Assembly: GCA_958295665.1 (NCBI GenBank)
Contig: OY282558.1
Span: 29,657,045 to 29,721,044 of the forward strand
Direction: 5' to 3'
Length of the DNA stretch: 64,000 nucleotides
Source of the DNA: Tipula vernalis
Taxonomy: Eukaryota; Arthropoda; Insecta; Diptera; Tipulidae
A model generated the notes under the pieces. It worked only from the letters and a program-made list of their open reading frames with translations. It had not been told where the DNA came from and did no database searches. Of this stretch, positions 12,801 through 24,200 are shown piece after piece (position 1 is the first letter of the stretch; every line of letters starts with the position of its first letter). A program made the translations under genes and the position numbers.

Positions 12801-13600
12801 TCGAATTACCCAAATATTTATCTAAGAAACAGTATTAGGTATCCGCTCAAAATATCCTAGGTTAATTATCGGATAGTATAAGCTTCATTTAAACTCGTTT
12901 ATTGCCTTCAGAAATTCGGTAAACGTCAAAAAATGTATCTGGAAATTTAGCATTGAGCACCAATTATTGATAAAACAAGACACCAATTTATTAACCGCAC
13001 AAAGAGCGTTGAGAAAATATGAACGAATATAATGGCAGGACGTTCAAAACTAATATCGACTGGCATGTCTGTCTCACCAAGAAGCGTATATACCACCGAA
13101 CTAAAATACACCTAGGTTGTTGAAGCAAGCACTAAATGCTGCCATTTCAAAATTAAGAACGGTAAAATCATCATCAGCCCAAGTCGGAGAAACTTTCTAT
13201 GTACAGATCTTCAATAGTGAGAAAAAATTCTTGTAAAATTTAAATTTAATTAAACAGTTTACAACGCAAGGGATGACAGTAATATTACAGACACATTTAC
13301 CATAAATCTAAAACTGTTCGAAACTGCTCTGGAAAAAATAAATAAAATTCAAATCTCTTCGGAGAACCAGGATTTAAAAATTAAATTACGAAAAAAAAAA
13401 CTGAAAGCCACATATTAAGGGCAGACTCAACATAGTTACTCAGCAATCAGCAAGGTATTATATAAGAACAAAATTTGTAGCATGTAAGCGCAAGAAAATG
13501 AAGAACAAGGGTGCCAAACCTGTAAAAAACGAAAAAAGTACAAATCAGAAGGTTGTAAGCTGTAGTAAAATTTGAAATTATATATGACTTTTCATCAATA
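9841..13600. other. intronic stretch without recognisable gene
   Basis: This is AT-rich intron DNA with long poly-A and poly-T runs and a (GAT)n tract near 10430-10448. Around 12950-13350 base composition rises slightly and short peptide-like stretches appear, for example around 12990-13180. That may be a very old retroelement, but I cannot name it. Confidence 0.45.
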
Positions 13601-13608
13601 GCTGTAAA

Positions 13609-13786
13609 TAAATTCAGTCTCATCGTAATTCTCATCTGGAACGATACACAATTTTATTACCCGATGATTGCGCTTGGGAAGGCAATGATGAACGTTTCGA
13701 TTTCGTCTGGTTTAAGGAAAAGAATTTCCATCAAACGGCAGGTGATTTACGTTTTCCTTTATTCCTTACTAAAAGAGATACTATAT
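13609..13786 (+). pseudogene. unrecognised ORF fragment interrupted by the composite element
   Basis: A frame of about 57 codons is open from just after a TAA near 13606 and closes at TAG 13784-13786. Its composition looks protein-like for this AT-rich background, with a segment reading LLPDDCAWEGNDERFDFVWF and later FHQTAG and DLRFPLFLTKRD. I do not recognise the family. The closing TAG lies within the host target duplication of the hAT-like insertion at 13790, so the reading frame ends at the insertion site. It may be a decayed transposon or gene remnant. It could also be chance. Confidence 0.3.
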
Positions 13787-13789
13787 AGT

Positions 13790-14246
13790 CAAGGCTGGGC
13801 AAATTACACTACACTGAGTAATTAAAATACTTTTCCGAGTTACAGCAAGCTCAGTAATTAAAATACAAATTACAATTACTTTCGAGTTGAGTAATTAAAA
13901 TACAAGTTACAATTACTTTGAATTGTAATTTGTAATTAAAATACAAATTACAATTACTTTACATTTGTAAATTGATAAATTTGATTTGACAAAATTCATT
14001 TAGTGAAAAAACCAATCATTAGAAAAAGATTATTATGATAAGTTTTATGCTGATGACTCTGGAACCAAATTTTAATAAGCCTTGTAAAAATTTAAATAAG
14101 AAATTTCAAAAACTGGGGAATTTAAGTAATTAAAATACAAGATACTGTTACTTGGAGAATGAGTAATTAAAATACAAATTACAAATTGTAATTTATATTT
14201 TAATTACGTAATTCAAATACATGTAATTCGTTACTGCCCAGACTTG
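13790..14246 (+). mobile_element. left MITE block of the composite element
   Basis: This block of about 457 bp has inverted ends (CAAGGCTGGGCAAATTAC, and inverted CAAGTCTGGGCAGTAACG). Its interior is built from the word GTAATTAAAATACAAATTAC in several copies, followed by a unique segment containing TTTATGCTGATGACTCTGGA. It matches the right block closely but has one or two extra copies of the GTAATTAAAATAC unit. Confidence 0.85.
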
Positions 14247-15784
14247 CCTAATTAAAAAATCCTAATCCATACGAATCGTTCGTTTAGTAAAAGTTCTATA
14301 AAATTATATTTATGAAATCGTACTCAACACTTAAGGGCCAATATCGGCCATTGCCAACAATGATGATAAAGGTTTGGCTAGCACAGGGAACGGGCCCTTC
14401 AATTACCCAGTCAAAAACCCTAATCCATACGAATCGTTCGTTTAATAAAACTTCTACAAAATTTTATTTTTGAAATCGCACTCAACCCTTAAGGGCCAAC
14501 ATCGGCCATTGCCAACAATGATGACAAAGGCTTGGCTAGCACATGGAATAGGACCCTTACAAAATTATATTTATGAAATCGCACTCAACTCTTAAGGGCC
14601 AATATCGGCCATTGCCAACAATGATGACAAAGGTTTGGCTAGCACATGGAATAGGACCCTTAATTACCTAATCAAAAAATCCTAATCCATACGAATCGTT
14701 CGTTTAGTAAAAGTTATACAAAATTATATTTTTGAAATCGCACTCAATTCTCAAGGGCAAATACCGGCCATTGCCAACAATGATGACAAAGGTTTTGCAC
14801 TTGGAATAGGCCCTTAAATTACCACAAGTCAAAGCACTTGGAATAGGCCCTTTAATTACCTAGTCAAAACCCCTAATCCATATGAATCGTTCGTTTAGTA
14901 AAAGTTCTACAAAATTATCTTTTTGAAATCGCACTCAACCCTTAAGGGCCTATATCGGCAATTGCCAACAATGATGACCAAGGTTTGGCTAGCACATTGA
15001 ATAGGCCCTTTAATTACCTAGTCAAAACCCCTAATCCATACGAATCGTTCGTTTAGTAAAAGTTCTACAAAATTATATTTTTGAAATCGCATTCAACACT
15101 TAAGGGCCTATATCGGCCATTGCCAACAATGATGACAAAGGTTTGGCTAGCACATGGAATAGGACCCTTAATTACCTAATAAAAAAATCCTAATCCATAC
15201 AAATCGTTCGTTTAGTAAAAGTTCTACAAAATTATACTAGCACTTGGAATAGGACCCTTAATTACCTAATTAAAAAACCCTAATTTATAAGAATCGTTCG
15301 TTCAGTAAAATTTCTACAAAATTATATTTCTGAAATCGCACTCAATTCTCAAGGGCTAATACCGGCCATTGCCAACATTGATGACAAAGGTTTTACACTT
15401 GGAATAGGCCCTTTAATTACCACAAGTCACAGCACTTGGAATAGGCCCTTTAATTACCTAGTCAAAAACCCTAATCCATAAGAATCGTTCGTTTAGTAAA
15501 AGTTCTACAAACTTATATTTTTGAAATCGCACTCAATTCTCAAGGGCTAATACCGGCCATTGCCAGCAATGACGACAAAGGTTTGGCTAGCACTTGGAAT
15601 AGGCCCTTTAATTACCACAAGTCAAAACACTTGGAATAGGCCCTTTTATTACCTAGTCAAAAACCTTAATCCATACGAATCGTTCGTTTAGTAAAAGTTC
15701 TACAAAATTATATTTTTGAAATCGCACTCAACTGTTAAGGGCCAATATCGCCCATTGCCAACAATGATGACAATTACCTAATTA
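14247..15784 (+). repeat. satellite-like tandem array, monomer about 158 bp
   Basis: The monomer landmark CCTAATCCATACGAATCGTT or a close variant starts at 14261, 14419, 14681, 14872, 15030, 15189, 15279, 15470 and 15664. The commonest spacing is 158-159 bp. Longer units of about 191 bp carry an extra copy of the GCACTTGGAATAGGCCC segment, and shorter units of about 90 bp lack the middle. One unit near 14560 lost its landmark. Each full monomer also contains AAGGGCCAATATCGGCCATT and GCCAACAATGATGACAAAGG. No reading frame runs through it. Confidence 0.9.
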
Positions 15785-16193
15785 CAATGCTGGGCAAATT
15801 ACATTACACTGAGTAATTAAAATACTTTTCCTAGTTACAGCAAACTCAGTAATTAAAATACAAATTACAAATACTTTACATTTGTAAATTGATAAATTTG
15901 ATTTGACAAAATTCATTTAGTGAAAAAACGTATCATTAGAAAAAGATTATTAAGATTAGGTTTATGCTGATGACTCTAGAACCAAATTTTAATAAGCCTT
16001 GAAAAATGTAAATAAGAAATTTCAAAAACTGGGGTAATTAAAATACAAATTACAATTACTTAGAATTAAAGTAATTAAAATACAAGATACTGTTACTTGG
16101 AGAATGAGTAATTAAAATACAAATTACAAATTGTAATTTGTATTTTAATTACGTAATTCAAATACTAATGTAATTCGTTACTGTCCAGCCTTG
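15785..16193 (+). mobile_element. right MITE block of the composite element
   Basis: This block of about 409 bp is in the same orientation as the left block and shares its inverted ends and unique core (TTTATGCTGATGACTCTAGA at about 15961-15980). It is preceded by CCTAATTA (15777-15784), the same octamer that follows the left block (14247-14254). Confidence 0.85.
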
Positions 16194-16201
16194 TATATAG
16201 T

Positions 16202-17450
16202 ATCAAAATGGAAGTTGGCAACGTAAAAGAAAATGAGATACAAGTAGTGACGATGGACAAGAGGTGTTGAGACACGGCTTCGGTAAAATGTCTATAATTT
16301 CCGCACCAACAATGAAAAATATTTCAAGACGCACCACCACTCCACCAATGGAATAAATTAATTTTAAATAATGGAAATACTCGTAACGTTTTATACAGTA
16401 TTAGAGATGACTTTATTCGGCTACGTTTCAGACAATAATAATGAATATTTTGTTTTAATTTTTTCCTCAAAAGAGAACAAAAATTGTTTACTATTATTTT
16501 TACAGTGTAAATGTAAGACAGCAATACAAGCAATACATAAATAAAAAATACCTGTATTATTCAGATGTACCAACCGTCCAATAAACATAAACAATTAGTT
16601 TGACATTTATGACGTAGTCATAAAAAAATGAATTTAAACTATTTCGAATGTGATTCTTTTTGTATATGGTATGTTTTCTTTTGATTTTAGGTTATGTGTT
16701 GATCGTCGCTTGAGGAGGATTCCCTAACAAGAGGAAGTCAATGAAGATTTCTATTCATTCGAAGAATTTCTTAATAAATGCACAACTTTTTGATTTTAAT
16801 GTCAATGGCAGTTCTACAACACACCATGACTAGCAAAATGAAATTTGCTGAATCAATATTAATCGATATTGAACTGAAGAGGTATAAACTTTAACATATT
16901 AATATTATTTTAATCCGCAATGGAGTGTGCCTACATATGTCAGACTCTGATATAATTGTTGAAAACCTGATTTTCAAGAAGACACTTGTAATTTTCACCA
17001 TAAAATTCTATAGGTTTTAACATTGCTAATATGTTTATATTTTTGTCTATTTTCTTACTAAAATTATCTGAAAAATCAAATTCGATTGAAAAATGAGATT
17101 CATGTAAACGAAAGGTGCAAAATAATGGAATTCTTAATTGTAATGTTGCTAAAGTTCTTAAAAATTAACGCGATTCCATATAACGAAATTTTTAACAATT
17201 ACTTTATTGAAGTTAAATCTAATAATTCCATATGCCTTCATAAATTTCGCCTAAAGAAAAATGTTTAATTTTATTGACATTCTATATAAATCGTACTCTT
17301 GTGGATTTGACAACATCTGTAATTACTAATTATATTTTAAAAAGATTTCATCGTTCATTACGTTTATCTTAGCTCATAGGTCTTTAATTTTTGCTTTCAA
17401 CAAGGATTTCAGAACGCCTCAAGTTAGCTAGATACAGAACAGTCACATGC
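16202..17450. other. intronic stretch without recognisable gene
   Basis: This is AT-rich sequence. The short frames near 16.3 and 17.1 kb have biased low-complexity composition and no motif I know. A G/C-richer patch at 16690-16760 may be part of an old element but is too short to place. Confidence 0.45.
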
Positions 17451-17518
17451 ACTTGACTAGCCTCACTTAATATATGTAATGAAACTCAATGAAACAGATA
17501 TAAAACTAAATATTTCCC

Positions 17519-17980
17519 CTAACGGCAGTCCTCCGAAAGGTTTTTATTTGAAATGGCATATTTTTTGCCGTGCGATTTTGAGCGCTCAAATTTGGCCATA
17601 ATGCTGGCCACTTTAGAACAGAAATATTTTTTCTTTCTAACCATTCCTTCACTATTTATCTGTACGGATCTCTCCATAACCTCTCGAAACTTTACTTTTT
17701 GCATTTTCAGCATGTTTAAGTACTTTTGAGCTGTTGGGCACCATCGCATATCACCCTTATAAGTTAAAGCACCCCAAACCATGACTGAATCCATGGAGGA
17801 ATGGCTTCTAGATAAAATAATAATTTCTTTTCTTAAATCGTAAAAATAAAACCTGCATCTATCCGGCCCATACAATTTGAATTTCTTTTCATCAGTAAAC
17901 ACAACCTTTTGCCATTTATTTTTCCAATTCATATGAAATTTAGCGAAATCACGACTAGTTGTTTTATGATGATTCTTCAA
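17519..17980 (-). pseudogene. Tc3-like transposase, catalytic domain fragment
   Basis: The frame opens with a segment ending FAKFHMNW, then KVVFTDEKKFKLYGPD (first catalytic Asp at residue 30), YFYDLRKE, and SVMVWGALTYKGD. This order is the standard start of the DDE domain in Tc3-like transposases. Family members next have a Q-D-N-A motif with the second Asp and later a DLNPIE motif. Neither is visible here: the later residues have drifted into basic sequence and the frame stops early at 153 codons. The fragment is therefore catalytically dead. It continues directly from the HTH fragment at 17995-18252 with a frame change between them. Confidence 0.8.
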
Positions 17981-17994
17981 CGGTAATTAACTTT

Positions 17995-18252
17995 TCAATT
18001 TCTTCGTTTTAAATTTTGCGATGATTTAATAATGCATCGAACTGTATCCACACATGCTTGGATTCCCAATTCAGAACCAATTTTAGTTGCTGGCTTCATC
18101 GAATTAGACGCCGCTTTCTTTTTTTTTCTTCTAAATATTCCCCTGGCTATTGCTCTACTAAAGTAACCTTCTTCCTTTAAAATTTTTATTTGTCCTTTTT
18201 CTTCCTTACAGAGAAATTTTCCAGCTACCATTTTTAAATTATTAAGAAGCAA
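17995..18252 (-). pseudogene. Tc3-like transposase, N-terminal helix-turn-helix fragment
   Basis: The frame reads EEKGQIKILKEEGYFSRAIA, the first helix-turn-helix of Tc3-like transposases, then jumps to AASNSMKPATKIGSELGI and a segment ending SSQNLKRR, which belongs to the second paired-type HTH. The linker between the two HTHs (normally with a GRP hook) is replaced by a lysine run, so there is an internal deletion. The frame ends where the catalytic fragment takes over. Confidence 0.8.
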
Positions 18253-19045
18253 AACTTTCAGAATTTTGAAATCTCGTTTTATCTTACTTTAAGCAGCCGT
18301 AACAATTACACTGAATAATATTTTTGGTGTAGCACAAACCACCTCATTGAAAATCTAGTGAGGCTAACCTAATGTACGCTAACATGCGCAACATTTCATA
18401 AAAAATAATAAAAAGTCGAGTAACGTTAAGGAAAGACAAACGGGAGGAAAAAGCTCAATTGATGTCAGTTTCAGTAAATAGAATATACTCGTAACGACAG
18501 GTACATTTTATTTGTCCTCATTGCATGGCTTGACTTTCAATACATATATTAAGTGAAGCTCTCTAGGCCTTTCGGTTTTCGCATAAATATCGAAAATGTG
18601 AAAATACGCCACTTTTGTTATTCTTAAATAAGATTTGTTCTTAGTTTGAATGAATATTAGTATATAACTATAATACTTTAAATGCCATTAATATAAAGCA
18701 GCACCTGTTTCTATTGAATTGACTAAAGCTTTTACATACGGTTGATCATCAAATACTTGTACATATAAAAATTACATTACACTCGAATTCGTGGCACAGG
18801 TTACCAGAACTTTGATTTAAATCTCAGACACAGAATTCAAATTGTTAAAATTGAAGAAGTCCCAGTGAAATCGCTTTGGCGTACAAAGGTATTCTAACAG
18901 TTGCTAATTTTAAATATCTAACTGAATGTTTGAATGTTCTTATTAAAATTTCACTAAATATATACATATGTATGTACTTTAATCTAGCGAATTACAGCAC
19001 AACACATAAAACATCTGCATTAGCGCACTTTTATTTTGTGTTTTG

Positions 19046-19141
19046 TTGTAATTTTTACTGAACGTTAAGGACATCAGAGTAGGTTTAAAAAACGATTTTT
19101 AAACATACTCTGATGTCCTTAACGTTCAGTAAAAATTACAA
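19046..19141. repeat. near-perfect inverted repeat (44-bp arms)
   Basis: The left arm contains ACTGAACGTTAAGGACATCA and the right arm contains its exact reverse complement. The arms of about 44 bp differ at one position and are separated by about 8 bases. It could be a very small foldback element or an RNA hairpin. No target duplication is clear. Confidence 0.85.
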
Positions 19142-19818
19142 AATATTTCATTTGAAAAACCGTGTTAATCGTGTACTCAAAGCTTCTAAGAAAAAACATT
19201 TTAAAATTTCAATTCTTTCTTTACAACAAATAACTGGCTTTTCGTAATAAGTTTTTTTGTCGTAATTTTTGATGATTATTTCAAAAATGTCTCCTTGGCA
19301 AATGTATGTCTTTTCTTTGCCCTACAGTAAACGTAGGTACTATTTTTTAACATATTTATGCTGAATTGTAAAACGAAGTTTCACTGTCGATACGAAATTC
19401 TGAAATTTGATACAAAATTCAGTAATTCTAGAAGACAATTAAATATGTAGTTTTTGAATTTTCAAAATTGTTAAAAATTGTTTTTTAGTGTTCCAGGTAG
19501 TAAATAGTATATTTACCGCAAGAATTTTCTTTACCGAATGTGGAATAGCTAATAAAAAAGAACTAATTATAAATATTACTGCCTTATACTTTTTGAAATT
19601 GCCAAGGACAATTACAATCAAATAGAAAGGAGAATTAAAACTCATCTTTCTATAATTTTTCTGTAAAATTTCTCCCAACCAATTAGCTATAAATGGCAAA
19701 TATTAGCAGCAGAATTTTAATGGCATTCCTAGACATATTCTAGAACAATACAAATGAATTTAAAATTCAAGCAAACAATTTTTTTTGTTGTTGTTGTCAA
19801 TGGAAGAACATTCTAAAA

Positions 19819-19920
19819 GATAGCGGCAAGCCTTCTTGCGACAAAGAAAAAATTATTAAAGAGGTACCACTAGGGTCAATATTAGGACTGGTCTTTTTCA
19901 ATTATTATATTAAAGCCATA
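19819..19920 (+). pseudogene. short non-LTR reverse-transcriptase fragment
   Basis: The frame reads EVPLGSILGLVFFNYYIKAI at its core. This matches the conserved GVPQGSxLGPLLFxIYINDI block of jockey-type reverse transcriptases, preceded by a serine- and lysine-rich segment as in the family. Only about 34 codons remain. No polymerase active-site box is present, and the flanks show no further homology I can recognise. Confidence 0.7.
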
Positions 19921-20354
19921 TTCCAACTTAATTTAAAAAGAAACCTGCAACTGAATATGTAGCACAAGAAGTTTTTTTGTACTAGGCAAATAGCCTGCAT
20001 TTTTTGTATGAAGAAATACGATCGAAATGTAAATCATCAAAAAGGAAATTTGCCATATGACTGCATTAAAACTTCACTTATTATTTGTATTACGACGGGA
20101 TGAGATTATGGTACCGCTAAAACAAACGAAGTATCATGCACAATCACTCACTCTCTTACAACTCACAATTCGCTCACATAGTTGAAATTTAAAGATAAAA
20201 ACCGAATCGTTAGATTCGAAAGCCATGCCCAACCCAATAAATAAATAATTAGCATGAAGATAAAAAACCAGCGTTTTAAATAAATTTTCCAATTCTTTTT
20301 TCTCTTCTTCGATCAGAATAGTAAAACAAAAATTCATGAATACTATACAATAAC

Positions 20355-20480
20355 GAGAGAGAGAGAGAGAGAAACAAAATCCCGAGAATCAAAATCCCGA
20401 GGGTACAAAATACCGAGGGTTTCAAAAAATCCCGAGGATACCTGAAGTAACAAAATCTCGAGAGAGATCAGAATCGCGAA
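20355..20480 (+). repeat. GA microsatellite and degenerate AAAATCCCGAG minisatellite
   Basis: A (GA)n run at about 20355-20371 is followed by repeats built on AAAATCCCGAG and AAAATACCGAGGGT with spacer variation, continuing weakly to about 20640 (AAAATCCCGAAA, AAAATCTAGAAA). Similar motifs occur in fly minisatellites. I do not know what this one derives from. Confidence 0.65.
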
Positions 20481-21160
20481 AGCCTTTCAAATTTCAAAAT
20501 CTTGTTAGGACCACTATATCTGCCTAACAAAAATCCAGAAATTCTAAAATGCAGAATATTTGAAAAGTTAAAATCCCGAAAAAACAATCACGAAATAAAA
20601 ATCTAGAAATTACCAGATAGCCATCCAGAAAAAAATTCGGAAAAAATATTTTGATAAATTATATGAGTAAAACAAATTCAATTGTATGGGCATTTGAGGC
20701 CTTTATCAACAGTTGAAACATTTGTGGTACATCTATCAGTAGAAGCAATAATAGCGATACAATTTGTGTGATCTGTGCCTGAAAGGTTGACGAAGCAATT
20801 TCCATTATCACAAATATTAAGAAGTCTTATGGAAAAACTCAAATCTTTTTAGACATTTTATAAATTTGAATTTTAACTTGGACTACACTTTGATAATGGT
20901 GTTTCTGGATTTTTTCTTCGAAATTTTATGTTTCTGTATTTCTTTTTCTAGATAAGGGCTAATCTGAACGCCAATGGGAAGAAGCCTTAGTTTAATTTAA
21001 GTTACTAAATTAAGACAAAAACAAATTACTCATTAGTCCAGGAGATCAGATTATGATTACATAAAATAAATAAATAAAAATAAACAAAAAATGCGCAACC
21101 TAAACCAAACTACTGTTCCATTCTTTAGTTTCACAGAGCATTCACAATGAACTTTGTATT

Positions 21161-21257
21161 TTTTGACTTACAGGTTTGTATGAATTTCCAACATAATAAA
21201 AAATCAAATTTTGCTCGTTATATTGGAAATTCATACAAACCAGTAAGTAAGTCAAAA
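21161..21257. repeat. inverted repeat (about 31-bp arms)
   Basis: GGTTTGTATGAATTTCCAA at 21173-21191 is matched in inverse by TTGGAAATTCATACAAACC at 21223-21241. The outer parts TTTTGACTTAC and GTAAGTCAAAA also pair, with a 4-base insertion in the right arm. The loop is about 31 bases. It resembles a tiny foldback element. Confidence 0.8.
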
Positions 21258-21269
21258 GTCACCAAAGGT

Positions 21270-24200
21270 AAAAAAAAAAATTCATTTTGAATGTTCTGTC
21301 ACTCTTCCCTTTGTTTGATTGACCAATAGAATATTTCCTAGTATTGAATTGATTCAGTAGGGAATACTTTTCTTTTCTTCTTTATTCGATGCAAAATGAA
21401 TAATCATCACAATATGTTTTGTTTTCTAGTCACTCGAATTATTATTCGATCAGTAAAGAGTGAATAATAAATTTTACAGAGTGGGTTTTAAAACGCTGCA
21501 AAAAATAAAAAAATTTCTAAATCTAGTAGACCATTTTTATTTGAATTTTGACCACGCCATTTCTTTTTTTTTTTTTTTTGCAAATCGATGAAAATACAAA
21601 ATTCCGAAACGAGTAAAAACTGAAATTGGATGAGTGTGTTTTATACCAAAAAAGTTTACCTTTATTAGGAATTACTAGTAATTAGATTTTTTCTAGAACA
21701 ATTACACAAATTATTTAAATTATCGATTATCCATATCGAATATATCGAGTAAATTGCAATAATCTCGCTCACATTGGACACATACACAATATTTATCCTT
21801 GGAACAGGTGAAATGATACAAAATACGCATGGTAAAACTCGCATCCGGTCGGTACTCTGTATAGTTTTTGTTTGGAAGCACGAACGAAACTCGAAGCCAA
21901 AACGTGATAAGCAACACTCTTTACCACCTTTACCACCAAGCTAATCTAAAACCACCTGCAAATCAACTTTCCAACTCTTCTGACTCGCATTGTGCTTGCA
22001 TTGTCTTTTTTAATATATTTTTTTATTGTTGTGTATATTACGATTAACTTTACATCTACAAGAAGAAAAAAATTAATTTTTGTAAGTTCGCTCGCTTGAT
22101 TTATGTTGAAACACTTCAAGGCACAAAATGTATATACATAAAGATAATTATTATTAGAGAGAACGCGAATTATAAACCAAAAAAAAAAAAAGGAACAAAA
22201 CTCTGTGCGCGAGATATACAACTAAGATAATATTATGATCTTTTATAAATTTTATGTGATCTGCCAAAAGGCATTTTATACAAAACATAATTTTATTTTC
22301 TGGGTGTATATAATATAATTTCATTCCGGGATCGAGTCGACCCGACTTTTTATCTTTTAAACATACACAAATAAAATGCAATCCTAGAAAGTTTTTTTTT
22401 TTTTTTACTTTAATGGATTCTAAGAATATTAAAATCGAGACCCGCGTGTCTTAAATTGATTTGAAATTATATCTAACCAATCAACCAAAGATAATTTCAC
22501 TATAAATACAAATCTATATAATGACTTGGCAAAAATTTACGAAACGATCTAACCTATTTGGGAACCCATTTAAGTATATCGATCTTTTAGAGTTTTAGAC
22601 AAAAGAAGGAAAATTAACTGTTTAGCACAAAACTCTCACAAATTTTAAAAGATGATGATTATGTGTAGAGCTTATATCTTATAGAGACTACAATACATAT
22701 TATGTATACAATAATGATTTCATGCCTTAAGTGAATTCTAATAAATTTTAATTATAAATAAAATTTTTATTATTTTCGTTATTGAAAGTGTTTTATTGTG
22801 TGTCGAAATACAATCGACTCGATTCTTTAAGATTTCTTGTGGTTATAATTTATAAATGAATAGCTGAAACCCAATATAATTAAGTAATAGTACTCGTATA
22901 TATGTATATCATGTTTAATGCAAGCAGTAAATTGTCGTAATAATATATGTTTTAACAAATTTTGAGTAACTCCAGATGGACTGGTTATGCGGTTTTTATT
23001 AACTATATTCAGTTGCATTTTTATTTGCATGCATGATTACCAGTCATTACTCCAGGCATCTCGGATGTCAAGTTGTTCAAAAATTCATACTTAATTGAAA
23101 AACATATTAGATATTATTTATCTGCGGTTACTACCAGATTTAAGTTAATATTAAAAATTTGGTTAGATCATGTATTTAAATTTTACTTTACTATGTTTTG
23201 CCTTACCCACCACATTTCCGACAAAATAGAACTTTGGAGCTCCGAACTTGAAATGCGAACTCTTAATAATTTCACTTTTCGTAAAAATTGCGAGATATTA
23301 GACTCTTTTACCAGAAATATGTACCTCAACGCAAATACAACCCAAGTCAATTGGATTGGCACAGGCCATATTTACTAAACGTCACTTACTTTCAATATGT
23401 AATACTAATGTAACAAATAGCGAGTTCAAAATAATTGTACAGGCCGCTTAATATTCCCAAACTTTTTACAAAAAAACCCCCTGGCGTGTCGATCATAAAT
23501 ATGTAGGTAATACATATAAATAAAATTTTTCCCTTTTTTAAACCTTTTTTGTGTGTTAACTCTATTTGGTAAGCAGCGTATTGAACATAACAAAAAAAAA
23601 ATTATCATCGATCAAATATATAAAACTATAGTTTGTAACAAATTTTGTTGTTATTCTAAATGTACGGTCGCAGTCGATTATTATTCCTTCCTTCTTTTTT
23701 TTATACACACAATCACATAACAACGAACTATAAAAAAGTATATTGGCCTCATGTACATATATATATATATAAATTTATGAGAGTATAGCTTACAATAACT
23801 ATATCAAGATCGAAAGTAAAATCGTGATTTAATATATTATTATCGCGATCTTAAGTTTAGTACTCGCTGTATACTTATTACATGTATCAGTAGGACCGCA
23901 CATACCACACTACTATATTGGTCATAAATATTAATCAATATGATATGGTATATATTCAAAGGTGTGATTTGACGTGATCAAGTGATCATTAAAAAAAAAA
24001 ACTACAAATATCAAAACACATACATACACACAAATAACCATAACCATAAATTCACCAAAATATATACTATGCGCGTTGACATGTTTACAACGCAGCGCAG
24101 TATTCATTAGAAGTTATATGTTGAATGTCTCGCGATCATTCTAATTAATATTGAATATTTTAAAATTTTAGTGACTATCATTTAAAAACAATCGAATCTA

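Larger units (their letters stand above)
13790..16193. mobile_element. composite hAT-like element carrying a satellite array
   Basis: This 2404-bp unit is flanked by an exact 8-bp direct repeat, TATATAGT (13782-13789 and 16194-16201), the duplication length of hAT transposases. Its left end is CAAGGCTGGGCAAATTAC. Its right end, inverted, reads CAAGGCTGGACAGTAACG and on to AATTAC. Inside are two directly repeated MITE blocks (13790-14246 and 15785-16193), each with its own inverted ends, bracketing a tandem array (14247-15784). Neither block alone has matching flanks, so the whole composite moved as one unit using the outermost ends. No transposase gene is present, so it was mobilised in trans. 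Confidence 0.85.
17457..18367 (-). mobile_element. decayed Tc3-like (Tc1/mariner) DNA transposon
   Basis: Two adjacent minus-strand coding fragments (18252-17995 and 17980-17519) read as the DNA-binding half and the start of the catalytic domain of a Tc3-like transposase. The inverted words CTAGCCTCACT (17457-17467) and AGTGAGGCTAA (18357-18367) bracket the coding remains and could be the terminal repeats. They are only about ten bases long, so the outer limits are uncertain. The element lies inside the bowl intron on the same strand as the gene. Confidence 0.65.

Noticed and set aside
14040..14070. CTGATGA as a hammerhead ribozyme core in the MITE blocks
   Set aside because: The matching GAAAC strand and paired stems were not found in the right place.
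14247..15784. CRISPR-like array
   Set aside because: The repeats are long (about 158 bp) with no unique spacers, in a fly-like genome, and they lie between two MITEs.
23073..23378. Plus-strand 101-codon frame in the intron
   Set aside because: No known motif, no conservation evidence, and composition consistent with chance.
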